Source: JBGPOS01 sp041488155
Lineage (GTDB): Bacteria; Chloroflexota; Dehalococcoidia; Tepidiformales; Tepidiformaceae
Direction: 5' to 3'
NCBI GenBank assembly: GCA_041488155.1
Contig: JBGPOS010000081.1
Span: 1-14,122 of the forward strand
Length of the DNA: 14,122 nucleotides
Under the pieces are notes generated by a model, which did no database searches, had not been told where the DNA came from, and saw only the letters and a program-made list of their open reading frames with translations. Of this stretch, positions 1 through 7,612 are shown one piece after another. The translations under genes and the position numbers were made by a program. Position 1 is the stretch's first letter, and every line of letters starts with the position of its first letter.

Positions 1-1
1 C

Positions 2-127
2 CTCTCCGCTGCCGCCGCCCGCTGGGAGAACACCTACAACGCCGTCCGGCCCCATCAGGCCCTCGGCTTCCTCACCCCCACCGAGTTCCTCGCCACCACC
101 CAACAGGAGGATCTGTCACGGACGTAG
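2..127 (+). CDS. transposase C-terminal fragment (integrase core, IS3/IS481 type), cut by window edge
   Basis: This is an open frame entering from the left edge and ending at TAG (125-127), giving 41 residues. It reads RWENTYNAVRPHQALGFLTP followed by TEFLA. The W..YN..RPHQALG.LTP..F pattern is the hallmark end of DDE integrase-core transposases of the IS3/IS481 type, the part after the catalytic Glu. The DDE residues would lie outside the window, so it cannot be said whether the element is intact or a remnant. A second stop (TGA 128-130) follows at once. No terminal inverted repeat could be identified between 128 and 204 without the other end of the element. It runs in the same direction as the TPR gene downstream, so the IS end may lie just before that gene's promoter. 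Confidence 0.85.
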   Translation, partial: LSAAAARWENTYNAVRPHQALGFLTPTEFLATTQQEDLSRT

Positions 128-144
128 TGAACCAATACAGCCCG

Positions 145-173
145 TTGCCGGGAACCGGGGCAGACCGTATTCT
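145..173 (+). promoter_or_regulatory. candidate sigma70-type promoter for the TPR gene
   Basis: TTGCCG (145-150), a 17-base spacer and TATTCT (168-173) match the -35/-10 consensus at 4 of 6 positions each with ideal spacing. The expected transcript start near 180 leaves a 5' leader of about 25 nt before the TTG start at 205. It lies immediately after the transposase stop codons, so it may belong to the junction created by the insertion. It was recognised by eye only. Confidence 0.4.
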
Positions 174-204
174 ATGCCGTCCCTGTGGCGGCCGGCGGTA
201 ACAC

Positions 205-1050
205 TTGAGTAACGAGCAATCCTTCGAGACGATGTCGGCGGACGAGCGCACCCGTCTCCGCAAACAGATGGCGGACCAGGCGGTGAGGCTGGCCGTGAGC
301 AGCCGCTGGGACGAAGCCGCGAACCTCAACCGCGACATCGTGCGGCACTTCGGCGACGAGGCGGAGACATTCAACCGGCTGGGGAAGGCCCTCTCCGAGA
401 TCGGGCAGGTCAACGAAGCGCGCAAAGCTTACGGCCGCTCCATGGAGATCGACCCAACGAACACCATTGCGCGTCGCAACCTCGACCGGCTGGCGGCCAT
501 GACCGATGCCGGCGCGGCCAGCGCTGCCCCGAGCCAGCTCGACACGCGCCTGTTCGTCGAGGAGACCGGGAAGTCAACGACGACGACGCTCCAGGCGGTC
601 GACGCCGAACGAAGCCCGATGCTCGACCCGGGCGATGTGGTGGAGTTGAAGGTGAAGGGGAACGCCGTCAACGTCCATTCGACGCAAGGCGAATACATCG
701 GGATGGTCGAGCCACGCATCGGCCTCCGGCTGGCGAAGATGATGCGGGCCGGAAACCAGTACACCGCCGCTCTGGTCACGACCCAGGACGACCTGAAGGT
801 GATGATCCGGGAGACGTTCCAGGATGCCTCGCAGATCGGACGCGTGAGCTTCCCTCAGTCCCGGACGACGGACGTGCGCGGGTACACACGCAAGGGTCTG
901 CTGCGAAGCCAGATGGAAGACCTCGAGATGGGCGGCGATGAAGACGAAGTCGAAGACGACGAGCCCGAGGACGGGTGGAGCGAAGCGAGCGACGACCTCG
1001 AATCGCCGGTGGAGATGGACGTCGACCACGACGACGAGACCTTCGATTGA
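205..1050 (+). CDS. TPR protein with HIRAN-like segment and acidic C-terminal tail
   Basis: 281 aa. Residues about 25-95 form two to three tetratricopeptide-like helical repeats (for example WDEAANLNRDIVRHFG, then FNRLGKALSEIGQVNEARKA and the typical ..Y..SMEIDPTN). TPRs normally mediate protein-protein contact. Residues about 143-205 (VVELKVKGNAVNVHS, GEYIGMVEPRIGLRLAKMM, GNQYTAALV) resemble the second half of a HIRAN-type beta-barrel, the 'A..V....G..IG.l....a..la..l..G..y.a.V' pattern. This is a pattern judgement, not a database hit. After a short basic stretch (residues about 220-235) the tail from about 238 to 281 is very acidic (GGDEDEVEDDEPEDG and similar). There is no signal peptide or TM segment, so it is probably cytoplasmic. 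The TTG start at 205 has only a weak GGCGGT upstream; the ATG at residue 10 (232) is an alternative. The function is unknown. A nucleic-acid or partner-binding role is speculation from the domain look-alikes. Confidence 0.85.
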   Translation: MSNEQSFETMSADERTRLRKQMADQAVRLAVSSRWDEAANLNRDIVRHFGDEAETFNRLGKALSEIGQVNEARKAYGRSMEIDPTNTIARRNLDRLAAMTDAGAASAAPSQLDTRLFVEETGKSTTTTLQAVDAERSPMLDPGDVVELKVKGNAVNVHSTQGEYIGMVEPRIGLRLAKMMRAGNQYTAALVTTQDDLKVMIRETFQDASQIGRVSFPQSRTTDVRGYTRKGLLRSQMEDLEMGGDEDEVEDDEPEDGWSEASDDLESPVEMDVDHDDETFD

Positions 1051-1075
1051 ACGGCCCTCTGCCAGCCAATACGAT
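1047..1075 (+). promoter_or_regulatory. candidate promoter for the ABC exporter operon
   Basis: TTGAAC (1047-1052), exactly 17 bases, then TACGAT (1070-1075). The -35 box overlaps the TGA stop of the TPR gene. Initiation near 1082 would give a leader of about 125 nt before the GTG at 1207, containing the hairpin at 1161-1186. The two hexamers match consensus at 4/6 and 4/6. Confidence 0.45.
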
Positions 1076-1115
1076 GCCTGCATGCTGCTGAGCTGAGAGA
1101 CACGGCCCCACGAAC

Positions 1116-1155
1116 AGGCGGATGCCGGGAACGGACGCACTCCCGCCTTGCTTTT
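1116..1155 (+). terminator. weak terminator-like hairpin with T-rich tail after the TPR gene
   Basis: AGGCGG (1116-1121) can pair with CCGCCT (1143-1148), or CGGGA with TCCCG inside it. The downstream stretch is TTGCTTTT (1148-1155). The stem is short and the loop long, so this is a weak candidate. If real, it could either end the TPR transcript or attenuate read-through into the ABC operon. Confidence 0.2.
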
Positions 1156-1160
1156 CGACT

Positions 1161-1186
1161 CGCCCGGTGACCAAACCTGCCGGGCG
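1161..1186 (+). promoter_or_regulatory. perfect 7-bp stem-loop in the leader of the ABC operon
   Basis: CGCCCGG (1161-1167), a 12-base loop and CCGGGCG (1180-1186). It ends about 8 bases before the AGAGG ribosome-binding stretch (1195-1199) of the ATPase gene. There is no T-run after it, so it is not a classical terminator. It could be a leader hairpin that affects translation or RNA stability, or an operator. Confidence 0.35.
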
Positions 1187-1206
1187 CGCTCAACAGAGGT
1201 CCCCTT

Positions 1207-2130
1207 GTGACTGGATTCGCGGTTGAGGCTCGAGGCCTCGTCAAACGGTATGGAACGCTCGTCGCGGTGGACGGCATAGAGTTCACGGTCCGGGCCAACG
1301 AATGCTTCGGGTTCCTCGGCCCGAACGGAGCCGGCAAGAGCACGACAATCAACATGATCGCCTGCACGTCACCGGTGACGGCCGGGATCTTGAAGGTCGC
1401 CGGGCTCGACGTGGCGCGCGAGCCCCGACGGGTGAAGGCGCAGCTCGGCGTGGTCCCCCAGGAAGACAACCTTGACCCGGACCTGCCGGTGCGCCAGAAC
1501 CTCGAGGTGTACGCGCGCTACTACGGGCTCTCCAAGGCAGCGTCAGCGGCGCGGATCGAAGAGTGCCTCACCCTGTTCCAGCTCCAGGAGAAGGCGGATG
1601 CGAAGGTCGACGACCTTTCAGGGGGGATGAAGCGGCGGCTGATCATCGCGCGGGCGCTTGTCCACGAGCCGCGGATCCTGGTGCTCGACGAGCCGACGAC
1701 CGGCCTTGACCCCCAGGCGGGCCACCTCGTCTGGCAGAAGTTGCGTCTGTTGAAGTCGCAGGGGGTGACGATGCTGCTGACCACGCATTACATGGACGAA
1801 GCGGCGCACCTCTGCGACCGGCTGGTGATCATGCACCGGGGCAGGATCCTCGCCGAGGGCAACCCCCACGATCTCATCGCTGAACATGCAGGCGGCGAGG
1901 TGCTCGAATTGCGCGCGGGCCCCGCCGAGCAGGCGCCGATCGTGGCGCAACTCAGGAACATCGAGGGCGTCGACATCGAGGAAGTGGAGGACATCGTCTA
2001 CGTCCTGGGGGCCGGAGAGGCCGGGCGGCGGATCGCCGCCGAGATCGGCGACCCGGGCCGCGCCTTCCTCCGGCCGGGCAACCTGGAAGACGTGTTCCTC
2101 ACGCTCACCGGCCGGGGGTTGCTGGATTGA
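1207..2130 (+). CDS. ABC transporter ATP-binding protein (NodI/DrrA family)
   Basis: 307 aa ATPase powering an ABC-2 type exporter. All nucleotide-binding motifs are intact: Walker A GPNGAGKST (38-46), Q-loop Gln85 (VVPQEDNLD), signature LSGGM (137-141), Walker B ILVLDEPTTGLD (157-168) and switch His194 (TTHYMDEA). After the ATPase core (to about 220) there is a small regulatory domain ending in NLEDVFLTLTGRGL, the C-terminal signature of NodI/DrrA-like subunits. The start is GTG at 1207 with AGAGG about 7 bases upstream. Its stop overlaps the start of the permease (TTGA, 2127-2130), so the two are translationally coupled and very probably form one complex at the inner face of the membrane. 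NodI homologues export lipooligosaccharides and DrrA homologues export drugs; the substrate cannot be read from this sequence. Confidence 0.95.
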   Translation: MTGFAVEARGLVKRYGTLVAVDGIEFTVRANECFGFLGPNGAGKSTTINMIACTSPVTAGILKVAGLDVAREPRRVKAQLGVVPQEDNLDPDLPVRQNLEVYARYYGLSKAASAARIEECLTLFQLQEKADAKVDDLSGGMKRRLIIARALVHEPRILVLDEPTTGLDPQAGHLVWQKLRLLKSQGVTMLLTTHYMDEAAHLCDRLVIMHRGRILAEGNPHDLIAEHAGGEVLELRAGPAEQAPIVAQLRNIEGVDIEEVEDIVYVLGAGEAGRRIAAEIGDPGRAFLRPGNLEDVFLTLTGRGLLD

Positions 2131-2921
2131 GCGCGCTCGCTTTCCGCCCCGACCTTTCGATCGGCGCCTTGCGCGTCTGGCAACGCAACCGCGACGTGAC
2201 CTTCCGGCTCTGGAAGACAGAGTTTCTCGGATTCATGGTCGAGCCCTGGCTGGTGATCCTGGCCCTTGGCCTTGGGCTCGGGCAGTTCGTCGCCCTCGAC
2301 AGCGGTGAACGTTATGTACGATTCCTGGCGCCCGGAATGCTCGCGCTGTTCCCGATGTTCGCGGCGGTGTTCGAATGCGCCTGGGGGAGCTACGTGCGGC
2401 TGGAGATGCAGGGCACCTACCGGGCAGTGGTGGCGACGCCGGTGAGCGTGGACGACGTGATCACCGGTGACATCCTTTGGGGCACAACCCGGTCGGTGCT
2501 CAACGCCGCCTACATCCTGCTGGTCGTGGCGATCCTGACGCCCTGGCTGCACATGGTGGACTCACCCTGGGCGCTGCTGGTCGTGCCGATCTCCGTGTTC
2601 CCAGGGCTCCTCCTGAGCGCGATTTCGATGAGCTTTGCCTCGGTAGCGCGGGCGATGAGCCAGTTCAGCTACTTCTTCAATCTGATCGTGAACCCGATGT
2701 TCTGGTTCGGGGGCGCGTTCTTCCCGTTCGACCAGCTCCCGGGCTGGGCGCGGCTGCTCGGCTGGTTCATCCCGCTCAAGCACGCGGTCGACCTCTATCG
2801 CGGGCTGCTCACCGGCGACATGGAGTGGATCATGCTCGGCGACCTGGCCTGGCTGGCTCTGGCGACTGGCCTGTTCTACTGGGTCGCGCTCGTGGGGATG
2901 CGGCGGCGGCTGATCGAATAG
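2127..2921 (+). CDS. ABC-2 type transporter permease (NodJ/DrrB family)
   Basis: 264 aa with about six hydrophobic segments (roughly residues 38-56, 65-83, 116-138, 146-170, 178-197, 238-257). The conserved segment near 189-226 (NPMFWFGGAFFP, LPGWARLLGWFIPLKHAVDL, YRGL) is the NodJ-type motif before the last helix. The start is TTG at 2127, sharing four bases with the stop of the ATPase gene, and it follows a GGGGG stretch. Two copies with two ATPases would make the exporter. It ends four bases before the stop codon of the converging minus-strand lipoprotein gene, leaving no room for a private terminator. Confidence 0.93.
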   Translation: MSALAFRPDLSIGALRVWQRNRDVTFRLWKTEFLGFMVEPWLVILALGLGLGQFVALDSGERYVRFLAPGMLALFPMFAAVFECAWGSYVRLEMQGTYRAVVATPVSVDDVITGDILWGTTRSVLNAAYILLVVAILTPWLHMVDSPWALLVVPISVFPGLLLSAISMSFASVARAMSQFSYFFNLIVNPMFWFGGAFFPFDQLPGWARLLGWFIPLKHAVDLYRGLLTGDMEWIMLGDLAWLALATGLFYWVALVGMRRRLIE

Positions 2922-2925
2922 GACG

Positions 2926-3387
2926 TTAGCTCCCGCGCGGGCAGCCGAGGAGGTCGCGGAAGACGGCGGAGTCGCCGGCGGGCGGCGTGCCGGAGAGCTT
3001 TGGCGCGAAGCTCGTTACCTTCTCTCTGCGCACAGCCATCGGGCCGTGAGCGGGGTCGCGGAAGACCAGGGTCAGGAAGTAGTCGCCCTTCGGCAGCTGG
3101 AGGGCTTCGCCCTTGTCGACCAGGCGCAGCTGGAAGCAGACGGTCCCTTCGAGGACGCGCGACGAGCCGCCCGTCCAGCGGGCGACGACGCCAGCGGGCG
3201 ATTCGAGCCAGAGCTCCATCCCGGCGCCGTCGCGGGCCTTTAGCTGGAGCACGACGATGAGGGCCGGGGTGCCGTTTTCGAGTTCCGTGAAGCGGGCGTT
3301 GCCAAGTTCCACTTCCCAGCCCGAGGCAACATCCTGCGGAGCGGGCGGTTGGTCAGGCGGGTCGTAGGCGACAACGCCGCGACTCAC
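2926..3387 (-). CDS. hypothetical protein, body of a probable secreted lipoprotein
   Basis: 153 aa from the first conventional start, GTG at 3387. I do not recognise the family. The sequence alternates hydrophobic and polar residues (ALIVVLQLKARDG, GMELWLESPAGVVARW, VCFQLRLVDKG, GDYFLTLVFRDPAHGP), which suggests a beta-sandwich domain of the extracellular type. It contains two Cys (VCFQ and LLGCPRGS, near the C-terminus). The GTG start has no good ribosome-binding site. The same frame stays open upstream and encodes a convincing lipoprotein signal peptide (see 3388-3510), so the real protein is probably about 190 aa and anchored outside the membrane. It lies downstream of leuA on the same strand but has no metabolic link to it. 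It converges on the ABC permease. Confidence 0.65.
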   Translation of the reverse strand: MSRGVVAYDPPDQPPAPQDVASGWEVELGNARFTELENGTPALIVVLQLKARDGAGMELWLESPAGVVARWTGGSSRVLEGTVCFQLRLVDKGEALQLPKGDYFLTLVFRDPAHGPMAVRREKVTSFAPKLSGTPPAGDSAVFRDLLGCPRGS

Positions 3388-3510
3388 GCCGAGGAGGGCG
3401 AGCGCCGAAGGCGAGGTCGTGTTCGAAGCGTCCGGCTTCTCACACGCAGCAAGGAAGACAAGGGACAGCAGCGCCAGCCCGCAGACAACGAGTCTGCGGG
3501 CGGCGAGCGC
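3388..3510 (-). other. in-frame signal peptide and lipobox extension without a standard start codon
   Basis: Read on the minus strand in the frame of the 2926-3387 gene, this stretch gives ARRLVVCGLALLSLVFLAAC then EKPDASNTTSPSA. That is an Arg-Arg n-region, a hydrophobic core, a lipobox LAAC with Cys codon at 3442-3444, and a Ser/Thr/Pro-rich linker. The architecture is textbook type II signal peptide. No ATG, GTG or TTG exists in this frame between the leuA stop and the lipobox. The place where the start should be is next to the 7-bp repeat array at 3514-3548. Either a non-standard start is used, or the original start was lost to repeat growth, or there is a sequence error. Confidence 0.6.
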
Positions 3511-3513
3511 GCC

Positions 3514-3547
3514 TGGCCCCTGTCCCCTGTCCCCTGTCCCCTCGCCC

Positions 3548-3548
<1 letters not shown>
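3514..3548. repeat. 7-bp tandem array, five units, between leuA and the lipoprotein gene
   Basis: On the plus strand the units are TGGCCCC, TGTCCCC three times, and TCGCCCC; on the minus strand this is GGGGCGA, three GGGGACA, GGGGCCA. Three units are identical and the outer two are variants. The array touches the last base of the leuA stop codon. A second five-unit array with the same core lies in the opposite orientation upstream of leuA (5352-5386). Confidence 0.9.
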
Positions 3549-5095
<1,547 letters not shown>

Positions 5096-5232
5096 CGGGG
5101 CGTTCCTCTCCGTGATGAAGGTAGACCTGCCGGGGCCGTTGGCTCAAACGGACGAGGGCGGTCAGCGAAAGGTTCGTATCAAGGGGGAGGCTGCGAGGGC
5201 CTGTCGCAGCCGATCAGGCGCCGCGGAGGGCG

Positions 5233-5253
5233 CGCCCCGGTGAGTCCGGGGCG
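5233..5253 (-). promoter_or_regulatory. perfect 8-bp GC stem-loop in the leuA upstream region
   Basis: CGCCCCGG (5233-5240), loop of 5, CCGGGGCG (5246-5253). It lies about 140 bp upstream of the leuA ATG. If transcribed with leuA it would be a very stable RNA hairpin. No U-run follows on either strand, so it is not a typical terminator. It may be an attenuator component or a DNA operator. Confidence 0.35.
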
Positions 5254-5351
5254 AAAGCATCTTCCTGTCGGTGTGGGACATGGTGCGAGCACATATTGAC
5301 GGTAGTGTGCCGGAGAGTCGGCCGCCCGGCAAGGGGATAGTCGGCGGACGA

Positions 5352-5386
5352 GGGGAGAGGGAACAGGGGACAGGGGACAGGGCAGA
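5352..5386. repeat. 7-bp tandem array, five units, upstream of leuA
   Basis: The plus-strand units are GGGGAGA, GGGAACA, GGGGACA, GGGGACA, GGGCAGA. The core GGGGACA is the same as in the array at 3514-3548 but in the opposite orientation, so the pair forms an inverted repeat about 1.8 kb apart around leuA. Units here are more diverged than in the other copy. Confidence 0.85.
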
Positions 5387-5423
5387 GCCGGCCGGCTCAT
5401 ACATCGATTCATCCGAAGCGTGG

Positions 5424-5452
5424 TTGAACCCAAGAGGGCGATCCGCCAGAAT
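5424..5452 (+). promoter_or_regulatory. candidate promoter of the PEP-utilising homologue
   Basis: TTGAAC (5424-5429), a 17-base spacer, CAGAAT (5447-5452). The -35 hexamer is identical to that proposed at 1047, and the -10 region CAGAATC resembles TAGAATC at 7078 and 7598. The expected start near 5459 leaves a leader of about 26 nt that includes AGGTGGTGGG before the ATG at 5485. Confidence 0.45.
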
Positions 5453-5484
5453 CCCTCCCATTCTGTCCAGGTGGTGGGAACGAG

Positions 5485-7041
5485 ATGGCGGAACAACAGG
5501 CTGCAACATTCGAGCTGAAGAATCCGGAGGACGCGAAGCGAGCCTGGCTGTGGGACTCACTGCACTGCCCGCGGCCCCTGCCGCCGCTAGCGATGGAAGG
5601 AGCCCTGACTTTCTACGAGTCCGGCACCGGGTTCGGCGCGCAGGCGATCAACGGTTACGTCTACATGTCGCCCGGCGGGCCGCCCGCCCCGACGATCGAT
5701 CTGCCCCCTTCGCCTTACCCGGACGCGATGCAGACCTGGGAGCGGCACTACCTGCCGATGCTCCAGGCGATCCTCGAGACGCTTCGGACGCGCGACTACG
5801 ACGCGCTCACAGCGGAACAGCTGGCCGCAAGGCTGCCCGGCTACGTCGAGGAGTCGGTGCGGGCGCTCGCCTGCACGATGGCCGCGCTGGGACAGTTGAT
5901 GGGACCGAGCGCAGCGTTCGTGGGCTTCTGCGCTCAGCACTTCGGCCCGGACGGGCCGATCCGGGCGATGACGATGCTTCAGGGCTTCGCCAACGAGTCG
6001 TCGATGGCGGGCGAAGGGCTCGGGGCGCTGGCGAATCGGGCAGCGGGCAGCCCCGCACTGCGGCAGGCGCTGCGGACCGGGAAAATCGAAAGCCTGGAGA
6101 CAGTCGCCGGAGGAAAGGAGTTCCTCGCGGCCTTCCGAAGGTATCTCGACGACTACGGCTGGGGGACCCAGACGTGGTTCGAGGTCTACCGGCCGACCTG
6201 GCGGGAGGACCCGTCCGTCCCGCTCCGGATAATCGCCCGCTACGCGGAGGACCGCGAACACGGCCCGCAGGCTGCGCACGAACGAGCGGTGGCGATGCGG
6301 GAGCAGACCGTTCGCGAGACCGAGTCAATGTTGCCGAACGCGGAAGCGGTGGCCGCCTTCCGTGAGCTCTTCGCCGCGGCGGCCTCGTACGTCCCGGTGA
6401 TCGAGGGCCGGGCGCGCTGGCAACTGGCCGCCGGCGGGCTCACGCGGCTGCCGGCGCTCGCGCTGGGGCGCAAGCTCGTGGCGGGAGGGAAGATCGCCGA
6501 ACCCAACGACGTCTTCTTCCTGGGCATGGACGAACTGCCTGCGCTGGCGCTAGCGGGGGCCCAACCGGCGAAGTCCGTGGTCAAGGAGCGGCAGGCCGAA
6601 CTCGAGAAGCAGCGCGGGCTGCAGCCGGTGCCGATGCTCGGCACGCCTCCGCCGCCGGAGACCATCGACCCGGGCATCGCGTTGATGTTCGGCTTCGGGA
6701 TTGTGCCGTCGACGGATATCCGCCGGATCACGGGCATAGCAGCAAGCAAGGGCGTGGCCCGTGGGAGGGCGCGAGTCATCATCGACCTCGACGACTCGGA
6801 CCGGCTGGAGGCCGGGGACGTGCTCGTCTGCCCGTTCACGGCGCCTCCGTGGACGCCGCTTTTCGCAATCGCGTCGGCGGTGGTCACGAACGCCGGAGGC
6901 GTGCTCTCGCACTCGGCGATAGCGGCCCGCGAATACGCGATCCCATGCGTCACAGGGACCCAGATCGCCACATCAGTGATCCCGGACGGCGCATGGATAA
7001 CGGTCGATGGCACGGAGGGCGTGGTCCGCGTCGAAGCGTAG
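5485..7041 (+). CDS. PEP-utilising enzyme homologue with phosphohistidine domain, no ATP-grasp domain
   Basis: 518 aa. The C-terminal part (about 417-518) is the swivelling phosphohistidine domain of PEP synthase, PPDK and rifampin phosphotransferase: GIAASKGVARGRARVI, then VLVCPFTAPPWTPLF, then TNAGGVLSHSAIAAREYAIP, with the phosphorylatable His at about residue 476. The N-terminal 400 residues (WDSLHCPRPLPPLAMEGA, INGYVYMSPGG, and many helices) resemble the region between the ATP-grasp and His domains of rifampin phosphotransferase-type proteins. No ATP-grasp motif and no PEP-binding TIM barrel can be seen. The protein therefore looks like the back half of a dikinase-type phosphotransferase. 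In phenylphosphate synthase a comparable activity is split over two polypeptides, so a partner encoded elsewhere is possible. The substrate is unknown. ATG start preceded by AGGTGGTGGG. Confidence 0.8.
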   Translation: MAEQQAATFELKNPEDAKRAWLWDSLHCPRPLPPLAMEGALTFYESGTGFGAQAINGYVYMSPGGPPAPTIDLPPSPYPDAMQTWERHYLPMLQAILETLRTRDYDALTAEQLAARLPGYVEESVRALACTMAALGQLMGPSAAFVGFCAQHFGPDGPIRAMTMLQGFANESSMAGEGLGALANRAAGSPALRQALRTGKIESLETVAGGKEFLAAFRRYLDDYGWGTQTWFEVYRPTWREDPSVPLRIIARYAEDREHGPQAAHERAVAMREQTVRETESMLPNAEAVAAFRELFAAAASYVPVIEGRARWQLAAGGLTRLPALALGRKLVAGGKIAEPNDVFFLGMDELPALALAGAQPAKSVVKERQAELEKQRGLQPVPMLGTPPPPETIDPGIALMFGFGIVPSTDIRRITGIAASKGVARGRARVIIDLDDSDRLEAGDVLVCPFTAPPWTPLFAIASAVVTNAGGVLSHSAIAAREYAIPCVTGTQIATSVIPDGAWITVDGTEGVVRVEA

Positions 7042-7077
7042 ACTGGTCACGCGGGCGGGCGGGCGTCCCACCGGGCA

Positions 7078-7083
7078 TAGAAT
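7078..7083 (+). promoter_or_regulatory. candidate -10 box TAGAAT before the small membrane protein gene
   Basis: TAGAATC lies in the 84-bp gap after the PEP-utilising gene, 42 bases before the ATG at 7126. No clear -35 hexamer is present at 16-18 bases. It is listed because the same heptamer recurs upstream of dapB (7598) and, with one change, at 5447. Confidence 0.3.
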
Positions 7084-7125
7084 CCAACCGGCGAGCGCCC
7101 GGGGGGCCACGCTGGAGGAAGCAGC

Positions 7126-7521
7126 ATGCAGGCGCCGGAACCGGCCGAAGCGGCGCGTGGGCGCCGGCCGCAGGGGTTGCGCGGGAGCCTCGACGAGCTT
7201 TCGCTGCGAGCCTCGCTGATCGCGATCTGCGCTCCGGTGGCCGTCGTCCTCCTGCGGCTGGCGACCGGCTACTCACCGGGAGGCGACAACCGCGGCGACA
7301 TCCCGGACCCGGTACTCGCGATCGCGATCGCCTCGTTCATCCTGGTGCCGATGCTGGCCTTGACCGGGGCGGCGACGGCCCTGGTCGTGATGGCAGCCAC
7401 CCTGTGGTCACGAGACGACCGATCCTGGCGGGCGGTTTTTCTGCTGTCGGTCGGGGCCTCGGCGATGGCGACCGCCGTCCTCTACGACATCGTCGTGATC
7501 CCGGAGATCACCGCGCGCTAA
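7126..7521 (+). CDS. small integral membrane protein, unknown function
   Basis: 131 aa. A basic, Pro/Ala-rich cytoplasmic-looking N-terminus (RGRRPQGLRG) is followed by hydrophobic segments near residues 29-47, 62-93 (one long or two short helices) and 102-125. The loop at 48-61 (TGYSPGGDNRGDIPDP) is polar and acidic. No catalytic motif or recognised family was seen. The start is well supported: GGAGG (7114-7118) sits 7 bases before the ATG. It lies between the PEP-utilising homologue and dapB on the same strand, but each has its own candidate promoter box, so an operon is uncertain. Confidence 0.75.
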   Translation: MQAPEPAEAARGRRPQGLRGSLDELSLRASLIAICAPVAVVLLRLATGYSPGGDNRGDIPDPVLAIAIASFILVPMLALTGAATALVVMAATLWSRDDRSWRAVFLLSVGASAMATAVLYDIVVIPEITAR

Positions 7522-7597
7522 CGGGTGGAGGGCGGGAGAAGGGAAGGGCCGCCCCGCTGCGGCGATCCTCCTTGTTACGTCCCCGACCCGCTCGGAG

Positions 7598-7603
7598 TAG
7601 AAT
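7598..7603 (+). promoter_or_regulatory. candidate -10 box of dapB, implying a leaderless transcript
   Basis: TAGAAT ends nine bases before the dapB ATG (7613). Initiation about 7 bases downstream would fall at 7610 or so, leaving almost no leader. There is no Shine-Dalgarno sequence between the box and the ATG, which agrees with leaderless translation. A -35 match is poor (TTACGT at 17 bases, TTGTTA at 20). Confidence 0.4.
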
Positions 7604-7612
7604 CGCGCCGCG

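Larger units (their letters stand above)
5096..5484. other. 389-bp divergent spacer between leuA and the PEP-utilising homologue
   Basis: There is no convincing gene. It holds the leuA ribosome-binding site (5105-5111), a strong stem-loop (5233-5253), a GC-rich partly self-complementary stretch (5217-5236), the second 7-bp array (5352-5386) and a candidate plus-strand promoter (5424-5452). I looked for a T-box or leucine-leader signature on the minus strand, because this is a leuA leader. I found neither the GGUGG..ACCGCG element nor a Leu-rich leader peptide. No clear leuA promoter was identified. Confidence 0.7.

Noticed and set aside
1207..2921. Nodulation (nodIJ) or drug-resistance genes proper
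   Set aside because: Only family-level similarity is visible. No nod or antibiotic-synthesis genes are nearby, so no substrate or gene symbol is assigned.
5096..5300. T-box riboswitch or Leu-rich leader peptide for leuA
   Set aside because: No T-box core sequence was found on the minus strand. The 39-residue frame starting at 5281 (minus strand) is not Leu-rich.
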